NCBI GenBank assembly: GCA_030039005.1
Contig: JASHQT010000001.1
Coordinates: forward strand, 1-9,395
Direction: 5' to 3'
Length of the DNA stretch: 9,395 nt
Source of the DNA: Bryobacteraceae bacterium
GTDB lineage: Bacteria; Acidobacteriota; Terriglobia; Bryobacterales; Bryobacteraceae
In this document: piece by piece, positions 1 to 7,247 of the stretch
Numbering within the stretch: the first letter of the stretch is position 1
How the letters are laid out: the number at the start of each line of letters is the position of its first letter
The notes under the pieces: model-generated
Seen by the model: the letters and a program-made list of their open reading frames with translations, nothing else
Told to the model about the DNA's origin: nothing
Databases searched by the model: none
Program-made: the position numbers and the translations under genes

Positions 1-184
1 TCAACACCGAAAATCCCAGCAGCAGCGTGGCTACCGGGAATTCAATGGAGAATTTGAAGTAGAAAATTCGTTCGGCATTCAGAATGATTCGCGTCTGGTA
101 GGCCGCGATAAACGCAAGGCCAACGAGCGCCGAATCGATCAGGCCGAAGATGACCTTGACTCTTCTGTAATGCCGGCTGAACAC
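1..184 (-). CDS. Polyprenyl glycosylphosphotransferase (exopolysaccharide sugar transferase), N-terminal fragment
   Basis: This is an open frame of 61 codons from a GTG at 184 to the left edge, so only the N-terminus is visible. It begins VFSRHYRRVKVIFGLIDSAL. A short basic head is followed by a hydrophobic segment (about residues 11-29), a charged linker (about 31-47) and the start of a second hydrophobic segment (about 50-61). This is the layout of the multi-spanning N-terminus of enzymes that move a sugar-1-phosphate from a nucleotide sugar onto undecaprenyl phosphate, the first step of exopolysaccharide or O-unit assembly at the inner membrane. The (M)FSRHYRR opening is what I recall for acidobacterial members. 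The catalytic C-terminal domain lies outside the window, so the family call rests on the N-terminus only. No ATG is available in frame; GTG is chosen because homologues start at this point. A TCTAAT hexamer lies six bases before it and no Shine-Dalgarno is seen. Confidence 0.58.
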   Translation of the reverse strand, partial: MFSRHYRRVKVIFGLIDSALVGLAFIAAYQTRIILNAERIFYFKFSIEFPVATLLLGFSVL

Positions 185-229
185 GCCAAAATTAGAATAA
201 CATGCTGTGTTTAGAACTACATGCCCGAA

Positions 230-1423
230 CTACGCCAGCATGGCCAGGCGGTTGGCGATTTCTTCCCCGATGGCGAGCGAGGCCGTCGCGCCCGGGCTCG
301 GAGCATTCAAAACATGCAGCGCGTGGTCGCCCTCGACGAAGCGAAAATCCTGGATCATTTCACCTCGTGGCGAGATAGCCTGCGCTCGCACGCCCGCGCC
401 TCCCGGCGCCAGGTCCTCGGGCTGAATCTCGGGCACCAGCGTCTGGAGCGAGCGGCAAAACAGTTCCTTGCTGAAGCTCCGGCGCAGCTCGTTCCAGCAC
501 ACGCGCGGATATTTCGCGAAGAAATGCCAGAATCCGGGGTAGGTCAACGTGCCGGTGAAATCGCGCGCCGAAAAATCGGTCTTGCGGTAGCCTTCGCGCG
601 CGAGCGCCAGCACCGCGTTGGGCCCCGCCTCTATGCCGCCATAAATCAAGCGCGTGAAATGCACGCCCAGGAAGGGAAACCGAGGGTCGGGCACTGGATA
701 AATCAGGTTGCGCACCAGCGATTGGCGCTCGGGTCTCAGCTTGTAATATTCGCCGCGAAACGGAACGATCTCGAGCTCCGGTTTCCCGCCCGCCATCGAA
801 CAGACGCGATCGCACTGCAATCCCGCGCAGTTGACGATATAGTCCGATTCGAAATCGCCGGCACTGGTTTCGGCGATCCATTGCGTGTTCATCCTGCGCA
901 GCCCGTGAACCGCTGCTTGCGTGACCACCTTGCCGCCCGCCGCGGCCAAGCACCGGACGTAGGTTTTGCAAACCGCCGGATAATCCGCGATGCCTTCTTC
1001 CGGCACGTGAATCGCGGCCACGCCGCCCACATGCGGCTCGATCTCGCGCATTTCCTCGCGCCCGAGCTTCCGCAAACCGGTGAGGCCGTTCTGCTGCCCG
1101 CGCTCGAATAGATCGTTCATCCGCGGCACGTCTTCTTTGGTCGCCGCCACCACCAGCTTCCCGCAGACTTCGTGCGCGATCCCGTGCTCCTGGCAGAACG
1201 CGGTCATCTGCCGGATCCCGGTCACCGCCAGCCGCGCTTTCAGCGATCCCGGTTTGTAGTACAGCCCGCAATGCAGCACGCCGCTGTTGTGGCTGCTCTG
1301 GTGCCGGCCGACGTCGGCTTCCTTCTCCAGCACCGTGATTGAGGCGTCGCGCAGCTTTTGGCTCAATCGCAGGGCGGTTGCCAGGCCGACGATGCCTCCG
1401 CCGATGATCGTGATGCGCATCAT
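230..1423 (-). CDS. lhgO: L-2-hydroxyglutarate dehydrogenase/oxidase (FAD-dependent, DAO superfamily)
   Basis: The 397-residue FAD enzyme oxidises L-2-hydroxyglutarate to 2-oxoglutarate. In bacteria it passes electrons to the membrane quinone pool and serves as metabolite repair or as a step of glutarate/lysine breakdown. Visible features are an N-terminal Rossmann motif IIGGGIVGLATAL (6-18), an acidic residue at the end of strand 2 (VLEKE, E33) for the FAD ribose, the family block HNSGVLHCGLYY (45-56), VPFRGEYYKL (220-229), EAGPNAVLAL (265-274), GVRAQA (344-349) and the C-terminal FAD block HVLNAPSPGATASLAIG (370-386). Length is slightly below E. coli LhgO (about 420). The start is uncertain: GTG at 1426 and ATGs at 1423 and 1420 are in frame and adjacent; the fold begins right after all three. 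No Shine-Dalgarno is visible. The gene diverges from the MFS gene, and the sugar transferase follows 45 bases downstream on the same strand. Neither csiD/glaH nor gab genes are visible, so a solitary repair role is plausible. Confidence 0.93.
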   Translation of the reverse strand: MMRITIIGGGIVGLATALRLSQKLRDASITVLEKEADVGRHQSSHNSGVLHCGLYYKPGSLKARLAVTGIRQMTAFCQEHGIAHEVCGKLVVAATKEDVPRMNDLFERGQQNGLTGLRKLGREEMREIEPHVGGVAAIHVPEEGIADYPAVCKTYVRCLAAAGGKVVTQAAVHGLRRMNTQWIAETSAGDFESDYIVNCAGLQCDRVCSMAGGKPELEIVPFRGEYYKLRPERQSLVRNLIYPVPDPRFPFLGVHFTRLIYGGIEAGPNAVLALAREGYRKTDFSARDFTGTLTYPGFWHFFAKYPRVCWNELRRSFSKELFCRSLQTLVPEIQPEDLAPGGAGVRAQAISPRGEMIQDFRFVEGDHALHVLNAPSPGATASLAIGEEIANRLAMLA

Positions 1424-1493
1424 CACAGGATTAGCACGACAGCATCAGCATAATCCGGGTGCAAGCCGGCGACCTGATACACTTGTCTGAAAG

Positions 1494-2756
1494 TTGTCTC
1501 AAACCAGGGTGATTGCTCAACAACCAACCACGAGATCGCGGCTGCGCTACCTGGAACTCCTGATCCTGCTGGGCGCGCTGCAGGCTTTCGCCCCGCTTTC
1601 CATCGACATGTATCTTCCCGCCATGCCGGTGATCGAGAAGGTATTCCACACCTCCACTGCCGCCGTGCAGATGACCATGGTGACGTTTCTGTTGGGCTAC
1701 GCGCTCGGGCAGCCGCTCTACGGCCCCATTACGGACCGTTTCGGCCGCAAGCCGCCGCTGTACGCCAGCCTCCTGGTCTTCATCGCCTCCTCGGCCGCGT
1801 GCGCGCTCTCGCCTTCCATCCCCGTCATGTCGGTGGCGCGCCTGGTGCAGGCCGTCGGCGCTTGCGGCGGCGCGGTGATGTCGCGCGCCATGGTGACCGA
1901 TCTGTTTCCCGCGCGCGATCTGCGGCGCATCTTCTCCATGCTGGTGTTGGTGCTGGGCGTCTCGCCCGTCATCGCGCCCCTCATCGGGAGCTACCTGCTG
2001 GTGTGGTTCGGCTGGAACTCGGCCTACATCACACAGGCGTTGCTCGGCACGCTTTGTCTGCTGGGAATGCATTTCCGTTTGCCCGAATCGCTGGCGCATG
2101 ACGCGCGCCATCCCCTGCGCCTGGACGTGCTTCGGTCGGCCTACAAGCGGCTCTTCAAGGACAAAACATTTCTGGGCGCGTCCGTAGTTTGCGGTTTCAG
2201 CTCCTCGGGAACCTTCGCCTACATCACCAGCGCGCCCTTCGTGTTCATCGTCCTCTATAAGGTCCCGACGGAGAAATTCGGCTGGCTGTTCGGATCGGTC
2301 GCTGCCGGGATGGTTATCGCGTCCCAGATCAATGGGCGCATGTCGCACAGCATCCCTCTGTGGCGCGTGCTGCGCACCGCGAACACCGTCCAGCTCTTCG
2401 CGGGGCTGTACCTGCTGGCGAGCGTTCTCACCGGATTTGGCGGAATTTACAGCGTTTTCGCGGGCGTTTTCGTGTATGTTTCGGCGCAGGGCTTTGTGTT
2501 TCCCAATGGCTCGGCCATCGCAATGATGCGGCATGGCGACATCGCGGGCAACGCCTCGGCGCTGCTTGGCACCAATCAGTTCCTCATCGCCGCGCTCAGC
2601 ACCACGTTTCTCGGGTTCATCGACAACCCGGCGCAGCCCATGGCCATCGTGATCGCGGGCGCCGCCATCTGCTCCACGCTGCTCAACTATCTGACGCTGG
2701 GGCCGAAGCTCGAAGCCGCGCCGCCAAGCGCGTCCGCGAATGCGGAAGTCGCTTGA
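1494..2756 (+). CDS. Bcr/CflA-family MFS multidrug/H+ antiporter
   Basis: This 420-residue inner-membrane protein has about twelve hydrophobic segments and is a proton-driven drug exporter of the DHA1 Bcr/CflA type. Family marks: APLSIDMYLPAMP (33-45) in TM1 with the membrane-embedded D38; MFS motif A, GPITDRFGRKP (77-87), between TM2 and TM3; SRAMVTDLF (130-138) in TM4 with the conserved R131; the motif-C-like LGVSPVIAPLIGSYL (154-168) in TM5; and a central cytoplasmic loop (about 197-224). The C-terminal tail after 402 is short, Ala/Pro-rich and cytoplasmic. The start is a TTG at 1494 with only a weak purine stretch before it; GTG at 1509 is the alternative and would cut five residues without touching TM1. 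The gene diverges from lhgO across 67-70 bases, where I see no convincing regulator operator. Substrate is unknown; no resistance regulator is adjacent. Confidence 0.92.
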   Translation: MSQTRVIAQQPTTRSRLRYLELLILLGALQAFAPLSIDMYLPAMPVIEKVFHTSTAAVQMTMVTFLLGYALGQPLYGPITDRFGRKPPLYASLLVFIASSAACALSPSIPVMSVARLVQAVGACGGAVMSRAMVTDLFPARDLRRIFSMLVLVLGVSPVIAPLIGSYLLVWFGWNSAYITQALLGTLCLLGMHFRLPESLAHDARHPLRLDVLRSAYKRLFKDKTFLGASVVCGFSSSGTFAYITSAPFVFIVLYKVPTEKFGWLFGSVAAGMVIASQINGRMSHSIPLWRVLRTANTVQLFAGLYLLASVLTGFGGIYSVFAGVFVYVSAQGFVFPNGSAIAMMRHGDIAGNASALLGTNQFLIAALSTTFLGFIDNPAQPMAIVIAGAAICSTLLNYLTLGPKLEAAPPSASANAEVA

Positions 2757-2782
2757 CCGGATCTTACAAAAACTGACATACT
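2753..2782 (+). promoter_or_regulatory. Predicted promoter of the carboxylesterase gene, leaderless type
   Basis: TTGACC (2753-2758, five of six against TTGACA) is separated by 18 bases from CATACT (2777-2782, four of six against TATAAT). The -10 ends seven bases before the ATG at 2790, which puts the expected transcription start at or next to the A of the start codon. No Shine-Dalgarno lies between. The -35 box contains the TGA stop of the upstream MFS gene, so the esterase has its own promoter despite the 33-base gap. Confidence 0.55.
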
Positions 2783-2789
2783 GGCGCAC

Positions 2790-4373
2790 ATGCGCCGCTT
2801 ATCTCCCCTCGTTTTCGGAACATTCTTAGCGGGAGCCACCATTCTCTCCGCCGCCATTTCTGACCCGGTCCGCATCGATAGCGGCATGGTTTCCGGCGTC
2901 CCAGGTTCGACGGACGAAGTGCGCGTCTACAAGGGTATCCCCTATGCCGCGCCGCCCGTTGGCGATCTGCGCTGGCGCGAGCCGCGTCCGGCATCGCATT
3001 GGGAAGGCGTGAAGAAGGCCGATGAATTCAGCCCCGTGTGCATGCAGATGCAGCGCGGGCCGGCGGCCGCATCCGGCCCCGCGCCCAGCGAGGATTGTTT
3101 GTATATCAACGTCTGGACCGCCGCGAAATCCGCGAGCGAACGCCGGCCCGTGATCCTGTGGACCTACGGCGGAGCATTCACGTCCGGCGCCGGATCGGTC
3201 CCCATGTACGACGGCGACGCCCTGGCGCGCAAAGGCGCCGTGGTGGTCACCTACAATTACCGGCTCGGGATCTTCGGTTTCCTCGCGCACCCGGAATTGA
3301 CCAAAGAATCCGGCCACAACGCCTCCGGCAATTACGCGCTCATGGATATGGTGGCCGCGCTGCGCTGGGTGCAGCGGAACATCGCTGCGTTCGGCGGCGA
3401 CCCCAAGCGCGTCACCATTGACGGCGAATCGGCCGGTTCCATGATGGTTTCCACCATGGTCGCCTCGCCGCAAGGCAAGGGATTGTTCCAGCGCGCCATC
3501 GGACAAAGCGGCGCCTGGATGGGCGTGAACATAGGCAAAATGACCACGCGCGCGCAGGCCGAAGAGAACGGCGAAAAAATCGTCCAGGCGCTGGGCGCCA
3601 ATTCGATCGCCGAGTTGCGCGCCAAGCCCGCGGACGAATTGCTCAAAAACGCCCGCGGATTCTTTGGCATTATTGTGGACGGCTGGTACGTCCCTGAGGA
3701 TCTCACGCTCACCTACTCGAATCACCGGCAGAACGACGTCGATGTGCTGGTGGGCTCGAACCACGATGAAGGCACGTTTTTCGCGCGGCCCGGCGCGGGC
3801 AACGCCGAACAGTTCTCGGCCAACGCCAAGCGCGAGTTCGGCGATATGGCGGACGCATATCTGAAGCTTTATCCCGCCAGCGACAACGAGCAGGCCGGGG
3901 CTTCGCAGCTTGCGTCGTTTCGCGATCAATTCGGGTTTGCGATGCGCGAATGGGCGCAATTGCAGAGCCAGCGCGGCAAAGCCAAAGCGTATCTCTATTA
4001 CTTCACGCACGTGCCTCCCTCCGCGCCTGGACAGCCTTCGCGCGGCGCGACCCATACCGCCGATCTGGCTTATATGTTCGACAATCAGCCGCCACGAGTC
4101 ACCTGGAGCGACGTCGACAAAAAGCTCGCGGACATCATGTCGTCGTTTTGGGTGAATTTCGCCGCCACCGGCAATCCCAACGGCAAAGGTCTGCCCGAGT
4201 GGCCGGCCTACAGCGTGAAGAAGGGCGAAAAAACCATCGTGCTCGGCGACACGGTCATGGTGGGGCCGCAAATCGACCCGGCGATGATTTCGTTCTACGA
4301 TTCCTATTTCGCCAAGGTGCAGTCCGAGCTCAAGTCGGGGGCGGGTGCGGAAGTCAGCGCCGCGAGCCGGTAA
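2790..4373 (+). CDS. Secreted type-B carboxylesterase (PnbA/cholinesterase-like alpha/beta hydrolase)
   Basis: This 527-residue esterase hydrolyses carboxylic esters; the natural substrate cannot be read from sequence. A Sec-type signal (basic MRR, hydrophobic 6-22) suggests export. Family marks in order: [17 protein letters not shown] (46-62); C84 and C103 in [10 protein letters not shown] (100-109), the usual first disulfide and second signature of type-B esterases; oxyanion segment YGGAF (126-130); [10 protein letters not shown] (155-164); nucleophile elbow GESAG (212-216) with Ser214; acid Glu327 in SNHDEGTFF; and base His422 in [12 protein letters not shown]. The triad is complete. The His context is unusual: most members read like GxxHGxE, whereas here Thr and Asp follow. 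The ATG at 2790 fits the signal peptide. The stop lies inside the 3' end of hmgA on the other strand. Pairing with tyrosine catabolism is possible but is only suggested by position. Confidence 0.95.
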   Translation: MRRLSPLVFGTFLAGATILSAAISDPVRIDSGMVSGVPGSTDEVRVYKGIPYAAPPVGDLRWREPRPASHWEGVKKADEFSPVCMQMQRGPAAASGPAPSEDCLYINVWTAAKSASERRPVILWTYGGAFTSGAGSVPMYDGDALARKGAVVVTYNYRLGIFGFLAHPELTKESGHNASGNYALMDMVAALRWVQRNIAAFGGDPKRVTIDGESAGSMMVSTMVASPQGKGLFQRAIGQSGAWMGVNIGKMTTRAQAEENGEKIVQALGANSIAELRAKPADELLKNARGFFGIIVDGWYVPEDLTLTYSNHRQNDVDVLVGSNHDEGTFFARPGAGNAEQFSANAKREFGDMADAYLKLYPASDNEQAGASQLASFRDQFGFAMREWAQLQSQRGKAKAYLYYFTHVPPSAPGQPSRGATHTADLAYMFDNQPPRVTWSDVDKKLADIMSSFWVNFAATGNPNGKGLPEWPAYSVKKGEKTIVLGDTVMVGPQIDPAMISFYDSYFAKVQSELKSGAGAEVSAASR

Positions 4374-5679
4374 TCTCCGGCTCCCGCGCGTTGAACAGCT
4401 TCTTGATCCCCTGCCAGTGCTCGTAGTAATTGCGCTCCAGGATCTCGGATTCGAGCGCGAATTTCGTCGGACGCACCACAAGCTGCGTCTCGAACAGGAA
4501 CGCGAGCGTATTATCGAGATACTGGGGCTTCGCCTCGGCGTTGCGCCCGCGCTCATAGGCGTCGTTATCCGGCCCGTGGCCCGACATGCAATTGTGCAGG
4601 CTCGCCGCGCCCGGAATAAAGCCCTCGCGCTTGCCGATGTACTCGCCATGAATCAGCCCCATGAACTCGCTCGCCACGTTGCGATGAAACGGCGGCGGGC
4701 GGAAGGTGTCGTTGGCCACGCTCCAGCGCGGCGGAAAGCAGCCCAGCTCCACGTTCGAAGTTCCCGGAATCGCCGTCGGCGCTGCGAGTACGCAATAAAT
4801 CGACGGGTCTGGATGATCGTACGTCACCGTGTTGATGCAGTTGAATTTCATCAGGTCATACTTATACGGAGCGTAATTGCCGTGCCACGCGACGACATCG
4901 AGCGGCGAATGATCGATCTCAGCCTCCCATAAATTCCCCAGGAATTTCGAAATCAGCCGGAAATCGCCCTCGCGATCCTCGTACGCTGCCACGGGCGTCA
5001 GAAAGTCGCGTGAGTTCGCCAAGCCCTGCGTGCCGATCGGCCCCAACTCCGGCAAACGAAAATACGGGCCGTAGTTTTCGCAGATGTAGCCGCGCGCCGC
5101 TTCCTCTAGCAGTTCCACGCGAAAACGGATGCCGCGCGGGATCACGCACACTTCGCCGGGCGCCAAGTCCAGGATGCCGCATTCGGTGTGGAACGCGAGA
5201 CGCCCAAGCTGCGGAACGATCAAGAGCTCGCCGTCGGCGTCATAAAAGAAACGGTCGCGCATGGATGAATTCGCGGCGTAGAAGTGAATCGCCGCGCCCG
5301 TCTGCAGCGATGGATCGCCGTTGCCTCCCAACGTCGCGATCCCAGAGACAAAATCCGTCGGCGTCTCGGGAATCGGCAGCGGCTGCCAGCGCAACTGATT
5401 CGGCGGAGCCGCCACTTCCTCAAACGGGCCGCCGCGGATCAATCCGCGCGCGATCTCGCGAAACGGTTTGTGCATCGCCGACGGCCGGATACGATACACC
5501 CACGTCCAGCGATTCGTCCCACGCGGCGCCGTAAAAGGTGTGCCGGTGAATTGCTCGCCATACAGGCCAAGCGGCGGCTTTTGCGGCGAATGCTGGTGGC
5601 GCGGCAGCGCGCCGTCAATGGCCTCGGTGGCGAATTCATTTCCAAAACCGGATTGATACTCCCGATCAGCAATAGACAT
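4354..5679 (-). CDS. hmgA: Homogentisate 1,2-dioxygenase
   Basis: The 441-residue cytosolic Fe(II) dioxygenase opens the ring of homogentisate to give 4-maleylacetoacetate in tyrosine/phenylalanine breakdown. The order of blocks matches the family throughout: [13 protein letters not shown] (8-20), [16 protein letters not shown] (38-53), [12 protein letters not shown] (56-67), [16 protein letters not shown] (201-216) and [16 protein letters not shown] (261-276). By comparison with the human enzyme, the iron ligands are His332 (PFHRN), Glu338 (SEFMG) and His368 (GHGPD), and the catalytic His is His266. Length is normal (about 430-445). The same frame is open 78 codons further upstream, to 5913. 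I reject that longer start because family members begin just before YQSGFGNE and the extra part is antisense to the next gene's signal peptide and oxyanion region. No hppD, maiA or fahA lies nearby. Its 3' end overlaps the convergent esterase by 20 bases. Confidence 0.97.
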   Translation of the reverse strand: MSIADREYQSGFGNEFATEAIDGALPRHQHSPQKPPLGLYGEQFTGTPFTAPRGTNRWTWVYRIRPSAMHKPFREIARGLIRGGPFEEVAAPPNQLRWQPLPIPETPTDFVSGIATLGGNGDPSLQTGAAIHFYAANSSMRDRFFYDADGELLIVPQLGRLAFHTECGILDLAPGEVCVIPRGIRFRVELLEEAARGYICENYGPYFRLPELGPIGTQGLANSRDFLTPVAAYEDREGDFRLISKFLGNLWEAEIDHSPLDVVAWHGNYAPYKYDLMKFNCINTVTYDHPDPSIYCVLAAPTAIPGTSNVELGCFPPRWSVANDTFRPPPFHRNVASEFMGLIHGEYIGKREGFIPGAASLHNCMSGHGPDNDAYERGRNAEAKPQYLDNTLAFLFETQLVVRPTKFALESEILERNYYEHWQGIKKLFNAREPEITGSRR

Positions 5680-5689
5680 GGCACTTAGA

Positions 5690-5695
5690 ATTATC
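5690..5695 (-). promoter_or_regulatory. Possible -10 box of hmgA
   Basis: Read on the minus strand this is GATAAT, five of six against TATAAT, ending ten bases before the hmgA ATG at 5679. The transcript would have a leader of only a few bases. No good -35 stands 16-18 bases upstream, so the call is tentative. Confidence 0.35.
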
Positions 5696-5717
5696 GCGCT
5701 TGCGGGAGCTGGGCAGG

Positions 5718-5723
5718 TATAAT
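5718..5723 (+). promoter_or_regulatory. -10 box of the exported hydrolase gene, leaderless type
   Basis: A perfect TATAAT ends seven bases before the ATG at 5731, so transcription should begin at about the start codon. There is no Shine-Dalgarno and no clear -35 at normal spacing. It lies 22 bases from the putative hmgA -10 box on the other strand, so the two promoters would share about 50 bases. Confidence 0.5.
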
Positions 5724-5730
5724 CGCTCCC

Positions 5731-6546
5731 ATGCGCTCCCTCTTCCACCTGTTGCTTGTGTCCTCGTTGGCCCTCAAGCTTTCCGCCGCCTCGGTCGACG
5801 GTATCAAAATCCACTCTTCCATCACCGGCAAAGGTCCCAAAACCGTGATTTTCGTGCACGGCTGGACCTGCGACGAAACCTCCTGGAACGCCCAAGTTCC
5901 CGTGCTCGCGCAAACCTATCGCGTGGTCACGCTCGATCTACCCGGCCACGGCCAAACCCCCGGGCCCAAGAACGGCCAGTTCTCCATGGAGCTGTTTGCC
6001 CGCGCGGTGGAGGCCGTCCGCAAGGAATCCAAAGCCGATCGCGTCGTGGTGGTGGGCCACAGCATGGGAACGCCCGTCGCGATCACCTACGCGCGGCTCT
6101 TTCCCCAGCACACGGTCGCGATGGTGTTCGTCGACGGCGGCGTCAATTTGCCTGCCGGCGGCCAGCGCCCGGATCCAACAGCCGTCAGCGGTCCGGATGG
6201 ACTCAAGACCCGCGAAACCATCATCCGCAGCATGTTCTCCGCGTCCACCACGCCGGATGAGCAAAAACATATCCTGTCGATGATGTTGGCCGCGCCGGAA
6301 TCCACCGCCGCCGGTGCGATGCGGGCGACCTTCGATCCCTCAGCCTGGAAAGACGACGTGTTCACCGAACCGGTGCTCGGCATCTACGCCGATCATTCGC
6401 GCGCGGCCGACCGTGAATACATCAAGACCCACTTCCCTAACTTCCAATACGAGGAAGTCCCGGGTACGGGCCATTTCGTGATGATCGACAAGCCCGAGGA
6501 ATTCAATCGGCTGCTGATCGCGTTCCTGGCGCAGCAGAAATTCTAA
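5731..6546 (+). CDS. Exported alpha/beta-fold hydrolase
   Basis: This 271-residue single-domain serine hydrolase is of the Abhydrolase_1/6 type. An N-terminal signal ([20 protein letters not shown], cleavage likely near residue 20) points to export. Visible elements: HGWTCD (43-48) as oxyanion-hole motif; LDLPGHGQT (68-76) after strand 4; nucleophile elbow GHSMG (109-113) with Ser111; candidate acid Asp221 in IYADHS at the end of a late strand; and catalytic His248 in [12 protein letters not shown]. The triad is complete. A short cap (about 140-205) lies between the core halves. The substrate is not predictable; haloperoxidase-, lactonase- or esterase-like activity are all open. It diverges from hmgA and its 3' end faces the histidine phosphatase gene across 19 bases with no visible hairpin terminator. 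Confidence 0.93.
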   Translation: MRSLFHLLLVSSLALKLSAASVDGIKIHSSITGKGPKTVIFVHGWTCDETSWNAQVPVLAQTYRVVTLDLPGHGQTPGPKNGQFSMELFARAVEAVRKESKADRVVVVGHSMGTPVAITYARLFPQHTVAMVFVDGGVNLPAGGQRPDPTAVSGPDGLKTRETIIRSMFSASTTPDEQKHILSMMLAAPESTAAGAMRATFDPSAWKDDVFTEPVLGIYADHSRAADREYIKTHFPNFQYEEVPGTGHFVMIDKPEEFNRLLIAFLAQQKF

Positions 6547-6565
6547 TTGATGACCGGCAAAAGTT

Positions 6566-7213
6566 CTAATCGATCGGCGGCGCAGGCTGGTCGCCCGCGA
6601 GCAGGAACTGCGCCACCTGCGAAAAGCTCACGATGGGTCCCGCTCCGGTGGGCCGGTTGAACACCCACACCAGGTCGTAGCGCTTGCCGGACCAACTGGT
6701 CGGAATCTTCACGTTGGTGGTGTTGGTCTGCTTCAGGATGTACTGGCCGATCGCCGGAATGTCCTCATGCTGCCAGGCGATCAGAACCGCGCCATTCGAG
6801 GCGAGCGCCGCGTTTACCATGTCCTGGTAATGTTTCTTCGAAAAGCCGATGTTGATCGGCATCGGCTGGCTGGCGTTCGCGCCTAACGCGGCAGCCACAG
6901 CGGTCAACGTTTCGTACGGCCGCTGGCTGGGCTCGGAGTCCTTGCTCTTGTCCTTGTCGTCCTTGTCGTCCTTGTCCTTGGCGGGGTCGGAGGCAAACAG
7001 CGTTTGCGGCTTGAAGAGACCCGGCTTGGGGCCCCACGGCGGTGCAAACAGCGTCACCAAGCCGCCGGCGCGTTCCCAGCCCAGCGTCACCAGATCCTCG
7101 CTGCCTTGCTTGCCGCACACCGTCGCCAGTGCGTTCACACCGTTGTAAGCCTGGCCGTTGTAGGTATCCGGCTTCTCGGCGTGCCGGACGATCATGATTG
7201 TGCTTGCGCCCAC
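6566..7213 (-). CDS. Histidine phosphatase superfamily protein with Asp/Lys-rich insert
   Basis: This 215-residue phosphoglycerate-mutase-fold protein has no signal peptide, so it is likely cytosolic. The phosphate pocket is visible: RHAEKP (10-15) with the phospho-accepting His11; ASDP (74-77) followed by RPYETLTAVAAALG (98-111), which supplies a further conserved Arg; and the second catalytic His149 in AWQHEDIPAI (146-155). The WQHE.IP.I context matches a subgroup of uncharacterised bacterial histidine phosphatases, so the substrate is unknown. Residues 78-97 are a hydrophilic Asp/Lys run inserted between the ASDP strand and the following helix, encoded by a 9-base tandem repeat. The start is GTG at 7213, supported by a strong Shine-Dalgarno. 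It is the last gene of the three-gene operon, 34 bases after the ferritin-like gene. Confidence 0.9.
   Translation of the reverse strand: MGASTIMIVRHAEKPDTYNGQAYNGVNALATVCGKQGSEDLVTLGWERAGGLVTLFAPPWGPKPGLFKPQTLFASDPAKDKDDKDDKDKSKDSEPSQRPYETLTAVAAALGANASQPMPINIGFSKKHYQDMVNAALASNGAVLIAWQHEDIPAIGQYILKQTNTTNVKIPTSWSGKRYDLVWVFNRPTGAGPIVSFSQVAQFLLAGDQPAPPID
6939..6980 (-). repeat. 9-base tandem repeat encoding the Asp/Lys-rich insert
   Basis: On the plus strand the unit TCCTTGTCG is present at 6951-6959 and 6960-6968, then as TCCTTGTCC at 6969-6977, with degenerate copies on both sides. Each unit encodes three residues of the KDD/KDK type within the histidine phosphatase. Copy-number change in units of nine would keep the frame, so the insert length could vary between strains. 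Confidence 0.75.
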
Positions 7214-7220
7214 GTGCGTT

Positions 7221-7226
7221 CTCCTC
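7221..7226 (-). promoter_or_regulatory. Strong Shine-Dalgarno deciding the GTG start of the histidine phosphatase
   Basis: Read on the minus strand this is GAGGAG, seven bases before the GTG at 7213. It is the only strong ribosome binding site seen in the window and settles the GTG over later in-frame starts. Confidence 0.8.
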
Positions 7227-7247
7227 TATTTCTGTCTCATCCTCTCG

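Noticed and set aside
221..1111. 296-codon plus-strand frame opposite lhgO
   Set aside because: It mirrors the lhgO coding strand, has no family motif, and lhgO shows all FAD-binding and family blocks.
1410..1426. Inverted repeat GTGATG-N5-CATCAC over the lhgO start codons
   Set aside because: It arises from the Met-Met-Arg-Ile-Thr codons themselves, has a short 6-base arm, and does not resemble a known operator; chance is sufficient.
1431..2789. 452-codon open frame antisense to the MFS transporter
   Set aside because: The translation is rich in Arg, His, Gln and Gly without hydrophobic core or motif; the opposite strand encodes a clear twelve-segment transporter.
2826..4649. 607-codon open frame antisense to the carboxylesterase and part of hmgA
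   Set aside because: Its composition is Arg/His/Gly-rich with no recognisable motif, and it lies opposite two genes with complete catalytic residues. This is typical of a GC-rich shadow frame.
5680..5913. 78-codon N-terminal extension of hmgA
   Set aside because: Family members start just before YQSGFGNE. The extension is Gly/His-rich and lies antisense to the signal peptide and HGWTCD region of the divergent hydrolase.
6541..6580. Imperfect direct repeat TTCTAAT-GAT at the 3' junction of the hydrolase and phosphatase genes
   Set aside because: Only the first part matches well (about 16 of 23 positions), both copies include stop-codon sequence, and there is no hairpin or T-run for a terminator.
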